A stretch of DNA of 10,988 bases from Methylovulum sp. (GTDB lineage Bacteria; Pseudomonadota; Gammaproteobacteria; Methylococcales; Methylomonadaceae), in the NCBI GenBank assembly GCA_028713595.1, contig JAQTNZ010000033.1, positions 1-10,988 of the forward strand. The letters are read 5' to 3'. Shown here piece after piece: positions 1 to 6,978 of the stretch. The position numbers were made by a program, and so were the translations under genes. The notes under the pieces are model-generated. The model made no database searches. It was given only the letters and a program-made list of their open reading frames with translations, and was not told the DNA's origin. Numbering within the stretch: position 1 is the first letter of the stretch; each line of letters opens with the position of its first letter.

Positions 1-67
1 TGGCTGCGTAGTTAAGCAAGCCATTAGCATACGGTTTGCCCAGAAAATCCAAAAAGTGCCTAAAAAT

Positions 68-1030
68 ATGAAATACGCCATTTCCGTTGCCATCCCCACT
101 TACAATCGTGCCGATTATTTGCAAGAAACCCTTGAGGCCATCTTGGCCCAAACCTATCCGGCCACTGAGATTGTTGTGGTTGATGATGGCTCGACCGATA
201 ACACCTCACAGGTACTGGCAGGCTTTGGGCAACGCATCAAATCATTGCGCATTGGCAATTCTGGCTGTACGGTGGCACGCAAAACCGCCATTGAGGCCTC
301 GACCTGCCCTTGGCTGGCTTTTTGCGACAGTGACGATGTGTGGTTGCCAAATCATCTTGAGCGGCGGGTGGCTTTGCTGGAAAAATACCCGGCGGCCAAT
401 TTCAGTTTTTGCAACGCCGAATTTTTTGGCCCTACGGCCATTGACGGCGGTAGCATCTACGATTACGCGCCAGCCGGATGGTGGGCGGGGCTGGGAGTTG
501 CCAATACCGACAATTGCTTGCTGTTGGGGGAGGAGTTGTACCTGCACATGTTGCGTTTTAATCCGGCGTGGCCTAGCTCCTTGGTATTGAGCCGTGATTT
601 ATATCACAAGATAGGCGGCATTGATCCCCGTTACGCGTTTATGGTCGCCGAAGACGGGGATATGGCCCGCAAGGCGGTCTTGCAGGGTTGTTCTTTGGCC
701 GATTTTTCGGTCACGGTAAGGCAGCGCCGACATGAGGGCAACACGTCGGGCTCGGAGTTAAAATCACGGCTGGGCAGACACCGGATTTTACAGGATCATA
801 TCGATTTGGGCGTTGCCCCCGGCCATTGGCACGATGATATTAGGCAAGCGCTTGAAACGACATTGCAAGACGCGTTTTTGCTGGCCTATTACGACCAAGA
901 CCAACAGGCCATGCGCGATATTGTCGGCAAACTGCGCTTCACACGTTTGTCATATAAAAATCAATTACGTTTTTTTGTCGGCATGATACCCTTGTCCGTT
1001 AGCGGACTTTACCATAAACTGGCCTTATGA
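68..1030 (+). CDS. Family 2 glycosyltransferase (GT-A fold)
   Basis: Predicted cytoplasmic glycosyltransferase that moves a sugar from a nucleotide-sugar donor to a lipid-linked or growing glycan. With ATG at 68 it is 320 residues. The N-terminal GT2 signature SVAIPTYNRADYL is at about residues 6-18, VVDDGS at 37-42, the metal/nucleotide-binding DSDD at 87-90, and an acceptor-side ED pair at 195-196. A GTG at 56 would add four residues, and the frame is open to the window edge, but the GT2 fold normally starts just before the ISVAIPTYN strand, so ATG 68 is preferred. No clear Shine-Dalgarno sequence is visible. The bases before it contain stops in the other two frames (9-11 and 13-15), so an upstream gene may end there. 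Its stop overlaps the next small gene by ATGA, making it the first visible gene of a plus-strand operon. Sugar specificity cannot be read from sequence. Confidence 0.9.
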   Translation: MKYAISVAIPTYNRADYLQETLEAILAQTYPATEIVVVDDGSTDNTSQVLAGFGQRIKSLRIGNSGCTVARKTAIEASTCPWLAFCDSDDVWLPNHLERRVALLEKYPAANFSFCNAEFFGPTAIDGGSIYDYAPAGWWAGLGVANTDNCLLLGEELYLHMLRFNPAWPSSLVLSRDLYHKIGGIDPRYAFMVAEDGDMARKAVLQGCSLADFSVTVRQRRHEGNTSGSELKSRLGRHRILQDHIDLGVAPGHWHDDIRQALETTLQDAFLLAYYDQDQQAMRDIVGKLRFTRLSYKNQLRFFVGMIPLSVSGLYHKLAL

Positions 1031-1194
1031 AAACGGCTATGGCCGCATCCGTTGGCAATCAGGCCAGCTTTCTAAAAAAGCTGGATTCTATCAGCCTATC
1101 CGGTAAACGGTACTTGCCACTAACCCTGGCTGTCCTTGTCCATCTTTTGTTTTATGGCCTTCCTTCTGCCCACTTTGTTTTGAGCTTGCCATGA
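1027..1194 (+). CDS. Small single-pass membrane protein, 55 residues, unknown function
   Basis: Not recognised as a known family. It begins MKTAMAASVGNQ and has a basic/polar N-terminal half (KK at 17-18, GKR at 26-28). A hydrophobic stretch follows at about residues 29-52, including LPLTLAVLVHLLFYGLP, consistent with one transmembrane helix and a very short tail ending LSLP. The best evidence for translation is its fit: its ATG overlaps the glycosyltransferase stop as ATGA (1027-1030), and its TGA overlaps the sulfotransferase ATG as ATGA (1191-1194), so it fills the gap exactly and could couple translation of both neighbours. The His at residue 39 within the helix faintly recalls TonB-type N-terminal helices, but the usual Ser four residues earlier is Ala and there is no periplasmic domain, so this is only an analogy. 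An 8-bp hairpin lies inside it, so a purely regulatory spacer remains possible. Confidence 0.55.
   Translation: MKTAMAASVGNQASFLKKLDSISLSGKRYLPLTLAVLVHLLFYGLPSAHFVLSLP
1064..1084 (+). repeat. Perfect 8-bp hairpin just after the glycosyltransferase stop
   Basis: CCAGCTTT (1064-1071) and AAAGCTGG (1077-1084) are perfect reverse complements separated by the loop CTAAA. The hairpin begins 34 bases after the first glycosyltransferase stop and lies inside the small membrane gene. No U-tract follows on either strand, so it is not a standard intrinsic terminator. It could affect mRNA processing or the level of downstream expression, or be incidental to coding. Confidence 0.6.
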
Positions 1195-2042
1195 ACCCCC
1201 TGATAAAAAGCATCAAATACCATCCGCTTACGGTCGCCCTATTTAAAGCCTATTATCAATTCCGTTGCCGTAAGCTAAAAAAGATTATTTTTGTCGCCAC
1301 CACAGGCCGTAGCGGCACCATGACCTTGACGAATATTTTTAACGCCATCCCAGGTGCTTGCCACGCCGAGCATGAGCCATACCCCATCATGTTTGATGAT
1401 GTCCTTAAAGCTAAGGCCGCAGGTGATGAGGCTTACGTCCGTAACGAATATTGGCGGAAAAAAGCCATCAACCTAAGACGCGCCGCCGCAGGTTATGACT
1501 TTTACTGCGAAGCCAACCACTTGTTCATCAAAACCTATATCGAATATGCCGTGGAAGATTTTGGCGATAAAGTCGCTGTCATCCACTTGGTGCGTGATCC
1601 GGTGAAAGTCGCCAATTCGATTTATGCCCTACAGGATTATCCGGGTACCCAAGCCGGCAACCAATGGTGGCTGGACTATACCGCAGGTGGCAACCATATC
1701 CGTATTGCCGATTGGCTCGATAACGACCCCGAATTTAAGCATCCTTTTTACAAAGCCCTCTGGTATTGGTATGAGGTCGAGGCGCGTATCGCCCATTGGC
1801 GGCGGGCGTTGCCACACATCCTGTTTGTGGATTTTTATACCGAAGATTTTAATGATCCGCAAAAAACCTTTGCTTTGCTAAAGGACTTGGGTATCGCTTT
1901 TGATGAGGCGGCCTTAACTACTGAAATCAACACCCAAGCCAATACTCGTGAACACCAAAAAACCTTCAATCCTTTGCCTATTGACCAAGCCATTGCCATG
2001 AACGGACAATTTAAACAATTATTAACGGGTCTGGGGTACTGA
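1191..2042 (+). CDS. Sulfotransferase family protein (PAPS-dependent)
   Basis: Predicted cytoplasmic or membrane-associated sulfotransferase, 283 residues, that would move sulfate from 3'-phosphoadenosine 5'-phosphosulfate to a glycan or small acceptor. The 5'-phosphosulfate loop appears as FVATTGRSGT (about residues 34-43), with Arg40, Ser41, Gly42 and Thr43. The 3'-phosphate-binding segment is HLVRDPVKVANS (about 132-143), with the expected Arg135 and Ser143. These two motifs at the usual spacing, and a length near 280, fit the sulfotransferase superfamily. HAEHEP (58-63) may lie near the active site. The start overlaps the small membrane gene (ATGA) and the stop shares one base with the next gene (TGATG), so it is embedded in a coupled operon. 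Placement beside glycosyltransferases suggests a polysaccharide acceptor, but the acceptor is not shown by sequence. Confidence 0.85.
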   Translation: MNPLIKSIKYHPLTVALFKAYYQFRCRKLKKIIFVATTGRSGTMTLTNIFNAIPGACHAEHEPYPIMFDDVLKAKAAGDEAYVRNEYWRKKAINLRRAAAGYDFYCEANHLFIKTYIEYAVEDFGDKVAVIHLVRDPVKVANSIYALQDYPGTQAGNQWWLDYTAGGNHIRIADWLDNDPEFKHPFYKALWYWYEVEARIAHWRRALPHILFVDFYTEDFNDPQKTFALLKDLGIAFDEAALTTEINTQANTREHQKTFNPLPIDQAIAMNGQFKQLLTGLGY

Positions 2043-3781
2043 TGGCCGCGCAAATCCACCGCGTGTTGGTGCTGGATGCCGACATGGTTTCGTGCCTGAG
2101 CATCGTCCGATCATTGGGCAGACAGGGTATTGTTTGTGATATTGCCGCCAGTGACGGTTTGTCGGTGCTGGCTGGCTATTCGCGCTATGCCGGGCGGCTT
2201 TTCCGGCATCCCAATCCCCTGACCGATGCTGAGGCTTTTATTGGTTTTATCAGCGGGCATTTACAACAACACGCTTATGATTTGGTTATCCCCGTTACCG
2301 AACGCAGCCTAATACCCTTAGCCAACACCGACAAGCTGGGGCAGTGGGCGGATATTTTGGCGATAGCGCCCCGCGCTAGCTTAAGCAAGGTCTTGGACAA
2401 ACGGCAAACTATGGCTTTGGCGCAACAATGCGCCGTGAAAGTGCCGTTCAGCTATGCCGTTGACAGTGTCGATGCTATTCGTCAGCTGTTGCCGGAACTG
2501 CGCTTTCCGGTGGTGTTAAAGCCGGAAAGCTCCATCCCCAATGCTGACATCCGCCAACACTTGAGCGTCGCTTACGCGTTTAATGACAGCGAGCTGCTTA
2601 ATTTGGCGGCTGGGTTGCTGAAACATTGCCCGTTATTGCTGCAAGAATATAGCCAAGGCGTGGGTACGGGCATCGAGTTGCTTGCTGACCACGGCGAGAT
2701 TGTCTATGCTTTCCAACACCAGCGCCTGCATGAAGTGCCGCTGACCGGTGGTGGCAGTAGTTTCCGCAAAAGCATGGCCTTAAACCCTATCTTATTGGCG
2801 GCGGCGGCAAGGCTGATAACCGCCCTGCACTGGCATGGCGTGGCGATGGTCGAGTTTAAATGGCAGCCGGACACCCAAGATTACGCGCTGATGGAAATTA
2901 ACGGGCGGTTTTGGGGGTCATTGCCTTTGGCCTGTGCGGCGGGGGCGGATTTTCCTTGGTTGTTGTCCCAGCTATGGGTCAATAAGTGCCGTCCGGCTTC
3001 GCCGCATTATCAACAGGATGTGTATTGCCGCAAACTGGCAACTGACATTTATTGGTATGAGCAAGTGTTCAGGCAAGCGGAAGGGCCACGTTTGTTTGCT
3101 TACCCCAGCAAAGCGCAACTGCTTAAGGATGCTTTATGGGCGTTGCATCCCACCCGTCATGCCTTTGACGTGCAGCAATGGCGTGACCCGTTGCCTGGGT
3201 TGATGGATATGGGGGGTATCGCTAAAGAGTATTATCAGCGTTTTTCAGGGTTGCTGTCGCTGAAGTGGCAAGCCAAACGCCACCGTTCGGTGGCGATGCA
3301 AAACCGTTTGGCGGCACAGCTTAAACAGGCCCACCGTGTGCTGTTTGTCTGTTACGGCAACATCAACCGCAGTGCCGTGGCGCAGGTGTTGGCCGAACAG
3401 CGCGTGGCCGATAGCCAATTAAGCTTCGGTTCGGCGGGTTTTCATCCTGTGGCAGGCCGTCCGGCGGATGCCACTATGGTCGCCATTGCCGCCGAACACG
3501 GCGTGGATATGTCCGCTTGCCGCTCGCAAACCCTCAATAAGGATATGTTGGCGCAAGCGGGTGTGGTGTTGGTCATGGAGTTGGCCCAGCTTGCACGCCT
3601 TAAGGCCGAATATCCTGAAGTCGGCAAAAAAGCCTTTTTGTTGGGGACATTAACGGCAACAGGCCCATCAAATGAGTTGGAGATTGCCGACCCTTATAAC
3701 CAAGAAACCGCAGCGTATAGCCATTGTTTTAAGGTGTTGGGTGCGGCGATTGACCGCTTGGCGCAACTTAGGCCAGGTTGA
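2042..3781 (+). CDS. ATP-grasp ligase fused to low-molecular-weight protein tyrosine phosphatase
   Basis: A 579-residue two-domain cytoplasmic protein. Residues 1-about 330 form a carbamoyl-phosphate-synthase-like ATP-grasp ligase: an N-terminal nucleotide-fold segment (RVLVLDADMVSCLSIVRSLG), Lys160 in FPVVLKPES, a GTGIELL strand at 208-214, Glu271 in VEFKW, and the metal-binding EINGR at 285-289. Such enzymes join a carboxylate to an amine or similar nucleophile through an acyl-phosphate. Residues about 430-579 form an LMW-PTP: the C-X5-R-S loop VCYGNINRS (Cys437, Arg443, Ser444) and the general-acid Asp550-Pro551 in IADPY. The residue before the catalytic Arg is Asn and Ala follows Ser444, where many relatives have Cys and Pro. 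No stop or frameshift separates the domains. Free-standing phosphatases of this family often act on tyrosine kinases controlling polysaccharide export, so a regulatory or processing role is plausible. The ligase substrate is unknown. Confidence 0.87.
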   Translation: MAAQIHRVLVLDADMVSCLSIVRSLGRQGIVCDIAASDGLSVLAGYSRYAGRLFRHPNPLTDAEAFIGFISGHLQQHAYDLVIPVTERSLIPLANTDKLGQWADILAIAPRASLSKVLDKRQTMALAQQCAVKVPFSYAVDSVDAIRQLLPELRFPVVLKPESSIPNADIRQHLSVAYAFNDSELLNLAAGLLKHCPLLLQEYSQGVGTGIELLADHGEIVYAFQHQRLHEVPLTGGGSSFRKSMALNPILLAAAARLITALHWHGVAMVEFKWQPDTQDYALMEINGRFWGSLPLACAAGADFPWLLSQLWVNKCRPASPHYQQDVYCRKLATDIYWYEQVFRQAEGPRLFAYPSKAQLLKDALWALHPTRHAFDVQQWRDPLPGLMDMGGIAKEYYQRFSGLLSLKWQAKRHRSVAMQNRLAAQLKQAHRVLFVCYGNINRSAVAQVLAEQRVADSQLSFGSAGFHPVAGRPADATMVAIAAEHGVDMSACRSQTLNKDMLAQAGVVLVMELAQLARLKAEYPEVGKKAFLLGTLTATGPSNELEIADPYNQETAAYSHCFKVLGAAIDRLAQLRPG

Positions 3782-3787
3782 GTTTTT
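3764..3787 (+). terminator. Possible weak intrinsic terminator at the end of the plus-strand operon
   Basis: CAACTT (3764-3769) pairs with AGGTTG (3775-3780), with one G-U pair, around the loop AGGCC. A run of five T follows at 3783-3787. The stem overlaps the stop codon of the ATP-grasp/phosphatase gene, where a terminator would be expected before the convergent glycosyltransferase gene. The stem is short, so the call is tentative. The reverse strand lacks a T-run. Confidence 0.3.
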
Positions 3788-3820
3788 ATCTGTCCAGAAT
3801 GGCTTGGGATTTGCCGCCCG

Positions 3821-4801
3821 CTATAGTTTTAAAAAAAACGCCAAATGCCGCCAGGCAAGATAAGCCGCCCATTTTAAAGTCGGGTATACCGCCAAGCCGC
3901 ACTGGGCGTATTGCAGGGAGGCCAGTTTTTTGCCATCAGCCGCCAATTCTTCGCTAATGACCTTGTACAGGTAGGATAGGCTGATGCGCGTGTAATACAA
4001 AGCGCATGGGCTGCTACAGGCCATCAGCAAATGTTGGTAGGCACTGACTTCCAGCAAGCGTTTGTTTTGCAGGCTCAAGCTGTTGGAAACCGAAACGTCC
4101 CGCCGCTTGGCGGGGGCGTTATGCACGGCGCAAATGCTGGGCCTGAACAAAATGGTGTCGGCGGCATCACATATCCGTATGAACATGTCCATGTCCTCGC
4201 AATAACGGATGTGTTCCCAAAACCCGCCTATTTTCTCCAATAACGCTTTGCTGACGATGGTGATGTTCATGTGCGCATAATCGGGATACGATAAAATTTG
4301 TTGGCGCGATATTTGATAAACATCATAATCCGCCAATTTTTGCCCGGTTTTTAAAGACCGTTCAACGTTAGGCATCATTTTTTCGATAATGACATTGCCA
4401 TCGGGGTCTTCAACCTGAATGCCACAAAAATAAACGTGGGCATCCTGCCGGCTCATGCACTCGACCGCCGTTTGCAAATGTTCGGGCCTGCACCAGTAAT
4501 CGTCATCATCACAAAAAGTGATATAGTTGCCTTGGGCTAAGGCAATGCCTTTGTTCCTGATCGCCGAGGGGCCGCTGCCCTGGGTATCGGGGGCATGGAT
4601 TTCGTGCCACTGTACCCGATGGTCGTAATTTTGTAGCAGTTGTTTGGCAATGTTGCGGTTCTCAAGGCTGGAGCCGTCATCTATCAGCAAAACCTCATAA
4701 TGCGGATAGGTTTGCGCTTGGATGGCATTTAAACAAACGTGCAGCAATGCGCCCCTATTACGGGTTGGGATGATAATACTGATTAAAGGGTCGGCATTCA
4801 T
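3821..4801 (-). CDS. Family 2 glycosyltransferase (GT-A fold)
   Basis: Predicted cytoplasmic glycosyltransferase, 326 residues, and the last gene of the leftward acyl carrier/hydrolase unit. The N-terminal LISIIIPTRNRGALL (about 6-20) and LLIDDGSS (38-45) are GT2 signatures. The metal-binding acidic cluster is CDDDDYW (97-103), followed by an ED pair at 202-203 (CEDMDMF) and an HN pair near 227. The C-terminal part (about 250-326) is mostly helical in character, without a confident transmembrane segment. The ATG at 4801 lies four bases after the hydrolase 1 stop, suggesting one transcript and coupled translation; no Shine-Dalgarno match is obvious. It shares the GT2 framework with the plus-strand glycosyltransferase at the left end but otherwise seems only distantly related. 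It converges on the plus-strand operon with a 39-bp gap. Sugar specificity is unknown. Confidence 0.9.
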   Translation of the reverse strand: MNADPLISIIIPTRNRGALLHVCLNAIQAQTYPHYEVLLIDDGSSLENRNIAKQLLQNYDHRVQWHEIHAPDTQGSGPSAIRNKGIALAQGNYITFCDDDDYWCRPEHLQTAVECMSRQDAHVYFCGIQVEDPDGNVIIEKMMPNVERSLKTGQKLADYDVYQISRQQILSYPDYAHMNITIVSKALLEKIGGFWEHIRYCEDMDMFIRICDAADTILFRPSICAVHNAPAKRRDVSVSNSLSLQNKRLLEVSAYQHLLMACSSPCALYYTRISLSYLYKVISEELAADGKKLASLQYAQCGLAVYPTLKWAAYLAWRHLAFFLKL

Positions 4802-4805
4802 AAAA

Positions 4806-5672
4806 TCAACGTTGGTTTAGCCAAGAGAGGGCGTGGTTAATGAGTTTCTCCCGATCTTGGGAGCGCGAAAACGTGTGGTCGGCATCGGGCATAGCTATGC
4901 GCGTCAAGGCCTTACCGGCCAAAACAGCCTGCCAGCGGGTTGAGATGGAAACCAATTCATCAAATTCTTTGCCTATCAGGCTATAGCCGCTCATCAGCAA
5001 TAATAACGGGCCGGAAAACTGCGCTAGGCCCTCGCGCATTTTTTCCTGATACGTGGGGAGGTTGCCAAATTCTTGGATCGCTATCTGTTGTTGGACGCTT
5101 TTAAGAAAGCCGGCATTGCGCCATAAGTCTGCCAGTGAGCTGATGGCGGTGATGGGATTGAATTGCAGCTTGAACAATTTTTGCCAAAAGCTTTTTTGCA
5201 TAATGCGCATTAGGTAATAATGCTTGATATAGGTGCGGGCTCTCGTCGATTGGTTGCTTACCCACGGGTTTTGCATAATCAGGCCGCTGACACGCGAATC
5301 CCGCCACGCGTACATCATGATGGCGGAAGCGGCATTGCACTCGCCCCATAAGATAACGCTACCCAGTTCGGGCATAAGTGCCATCATTTTGTCGATAGCG
5401 GTGGCAATGTCAGCATTGATGCCTTCAAACCCGACAAACTCGCCGGCACTGTCACCAAAGCCCCGGTAATCAAAACGCAACACCGGATAGCCTTCACTGG
5501 CAAGGCGGCGGCTCCATAAAATGAGCTGCCTGGCACAACCGACCCGATATTGCGGCCCGCCCGCCACCACCACGACAATGCCGATGTTTTTAGCCTGCTC
5601 AGGACGATGCAAAATGCCGACCTGCGCGGCGGCTTCACAGTCAATGAGTAAAGGGATTTCTTCTGTTTTCAT
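4806..5672 (-). CDS. Exosortase A system-associated hydrolase 1 (alpha/beta hydrolase)
   Basis: Alpha/beta-hydrolase-fold protein of 288 residues matching the pattern of the exosortase A-associated hydrolase 1 group. Visible features are VVVAGGPQYRVG (about 34-45), the strand LRFDYRGFGDSAG (65-77), the nucleophile elbow WGECNAAS (109-116), a possible acid Asp238, and the candidate catalytic His266 in PDADHTF. The elbow has Cys112 where most hydrolases have Ser, giving a putative Cys-Asp-His triad. The start is ATG at 5672. The frame stays open to 5948, but that extension lies in another frame over the hydrolase 2 gene and has no hydrolase-like character. The start is seven bases after the hydrolase 2 stop. 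Known members occur next to hydrolase 2 in exosortase A genomes; the substrate is unknown, and a thioester carried by the nearby acyl carrier protein is an inference. Confidence 0.88.
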   Translation of the reverse strand: MKTEEIPLLIDCEAAAQVGILHRPEQAKNIGIVVVVAGGPQYRVGCARQLILWSRRLASEGYPVLRFDYRGFGDSAGEFVGFEGINADIATAIDKMMALMPELGSVILWGECNAASAIMMYAWRDSRVSGLIMQNPWVSNQSTRARTYIKHYYLMRIMQKSFWQKLFKLQFNPITAISSLADLWRNAGFLKSVQQQIAIQEFGNLPTYQEKMREGLAQFSGPLLLLMSGYSLIGKEFDELVSISTRWQAVLAGKALTRIAMPDADHTFSRSQDREKLINHALSWLNQR

Positions 5673-5679
5673 ATCAAGG

Positions 5680-6510
5680 TTAGCGGAAGAGGTGGGTGGT
5701 TTTTGCCAATAAATCGGGGGCCAATTCACGTTCATGCAATTGCCAAAAGGCCGCACCCGTAAAGGTGTGGACTGTGGGATTGACTCCTTGTTGCCGCCAG
5801 TGGGCCAGGACTTTGTCACTGGCGACACCGGCCCCGGTTTGGCCGTCCATAACTGCTTCAAACCAATCAACCCGAAGGTTTTCCGGCAACTTAATGGTCG
5901 CCAGCGTTTTGCTGTCAATCGCTTGGGCCAATTGCGGGTTGATTTCATAGCCCGCCACTTCCAGCGGCTGCCCCCCCTGTAAAACTTCGCGCATTTGCTG
6001 GGTGGTTTCTTTAGCTTCCCCCCTATCCATCAACATGGCAAGGCGTATCCTTAAAAACTGGGTGAACAAGGTTTTGCCCTCCAGCACCGGTTGCCAGAGC
6101 AACAGGCGTTGGAAGCGCCCTGGCGATGCCGCCGCCAACTCAGCCGCCACTATCGCGCCTAAACGCAATCCCCAAAGGCTTTGTTTTTGATACCCTTGCG
6201 CTTCCAACCAGCCACACGCGGTTTGCGCATCTTGCGACCATTGCTCCCAGCGGGTTTCGCCAAAATCACCCTCGCTATCGCCGGTGCCATAATAATCCAG
6301 CAGCAGACAACCCATGCCCAGCTCGGCAAGCATCCGCGCCTGCATGGCGACCATCACCCGGCAACGGTTAAGTTCTTCGCCAAAAGAAGGCAAAAACACC
6401 AAGACCTCGGTTTGCGGGCTTTTAGGGGGCGCAAACAGACAAAATAATTTGCCTTGTGTGCCTTGGATAAAAAAGGGCGTAAGGGTCACACCCAGATAGC
6501 TTGGATTCAT
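5680..6510 (-). CDS. Exosortase A system-associated hydrolase 2 (alpha/beta hydrolase)
   Basis: Alpha/beta-hydrolase-fold protein of 276 residues from ATG 6510, matching the second hydrolase typical of exosortase A loci. Key segments are FFIQGTQGKLFCLFAPP (about 13-29), FLPSFGEELNRCR (39-51), LLLDYYGTGDSEGDF (69-83) and the elbow WGLRLGA (113-119). At the elbow the nucleophile position is Arg116, not Ser, Cys or Asp, so standard hydrolase chemistry looks unlikely; from memory GLRLG is common in this group, making it a family trait rather than a mutation. The C-terminal FTGAAFWQLHE (250-260) is where a catalytic His might lie. A TTG at 6546 would add 12 residues and overlap the acyl carrier gene, but the ATG is preferred. 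It sits between the acyl carrier protein and hydrolase 1, almost certainly on one transcript. Confidence 0.87.
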   Translation of the reverse strand: MNPSYLGVTLTPFFIQGTQGKLFCLFAPPKSPQTEVLVFLPSFGEELNRCRVMVAMQARMLAELGMGCLLLDYYGTGDSEGDFGETRWEQWSQDAQTACGWLEAQGYQKQSLWGLRLGAIVAAELAAASPGRFQRLLLWQPVLEGKTLFTQFLRIRLAMLMDRGEAKETTQQMREVLQGGQPLEVAGYEINPQLAQAIDSKTLATIKLPENLRVDWFEAVMDGQTGAGVASDKVLAHWRQQGVNPTVHTFTGAAFWQLHERELAPDLLAKTTHLFR

Positions 6511-6526
6511 GGGTTTAATTTTAAAT

Positions 6527-6772
6527 TCATGCCTTAGACTTAACAAAGGCGACTAAGCTGCCAAAGCTGGTAAAAAGGTCGGCGTTGATTTCATCATCGT
6601 CAATGGTGCAACCTACTGTGTCTTCAATGGCGGTGATAAGGGTGACAACCCCCATCGAGTCCAATTCAGGCAACGCCCCCAATAAAGGGGTTGTTGCCGT
6701 GTAGGTGTCCACCGCATCGCCTAGTTGCAAATGCTGCCGCAAAATGTTTTTTACCAATTGCTCAATTGCCAT
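6527..6772 (-). CDS. Acyl carrier protein (exosortase A locus type)
   Basis: Small acidic carrier protein of 81 residues, the normal size for an acyl carrier protein. The 4'-phosphopantetheine attachment site is Ser39 in LPELDSMGVV (34-43), a good match to the DSL/DSM motif that opens helix 2. The following TLITAIEDTVGCTIDDDEI has the expected acidic recognition helix, and the C-terminal LFTSFGSLVAFVKSKA fits helix 4. The ATG at 6772 has a weak GAG about nine bases upstream. As the first gene after a 206-bp gap it probably starts a transcript with hydrolase 2, hydrolase 1 and the glycosyltransferase. Similar carrier proteins accompany an acyl-CoA ligase-like enzyme in exosortase A loci. That loading enzyme is not in this window, so the attached acyl group is unknown. 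Confidence 0.92.
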   Translation of the reverse strand: MAIEQLVKNILRQHLQLGDAVDTYTATTPLLGALPELDSMGVVTLITAIEDTVGCTIDDDEINADLFTSFGSLVAFVKSKA

Positions 6773-6978
6773 GATGTGCCGCTCAATGCCGCTATATATA
6801 AAATGTACTGGGATAAGCCAGGATAAAGATCGGGTACGTTTGGGTCTAAATGCCCCCTCACTTGGCTAAAAAAGTAATTTTACCGTTTCTTCGCCATAAA
6901 GGGACATTATTTTGTTGTTAGGCAATTTGGCTTGTCCGTTTAGGGCTTCCGTCCGGCAAGACGGCAAATAGTGTACGG
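6773..6978. promoter_or_regulatory. 206-bp intergenic region with likely acyl carrier operon promoter
   Basis: No gene is seen. On the minus strand, TATATATA (6793-6800) is the best -10-like sequence for the acyl carrier operon, about 20 bases from the start codon, but no good -35 was found. Two TTATCC hexamers (GGATAA on plus, 6811-6816 and 6821-6826) lie ten bases apart just upstream, a spacing of one helical turn that could be an activator site. CCGTC/GACGG at 6949-6964 forms a 5-bp stem right after the O-ligase stop but lacks a T-run, so it is not a convincing terminator. No sigma-54 (-24/-12) promoter was found by eye. Confidence 0.3.

Noticed and set aside
87..590. 167-codon open frame within the first glycosyltransferase
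   Set aside because: Out-of-frame shadow with odd composition (many Trp, Cys, Pro, Arg) over a convincing GT2 gene.
5673..5948. Upstream extension of hydrolase 1 by 92 residues
   Set aside because: It overlaps hydrolase 2 in another frame and has no hydrolase-like sequence. The protein starts naturally at ATG 5672.
6949..6964. Stem CCGTC/GACGG as terminator of the O-ligase gene
   Set aside because: Only 5 bp and no T-run on the transcribed strand.
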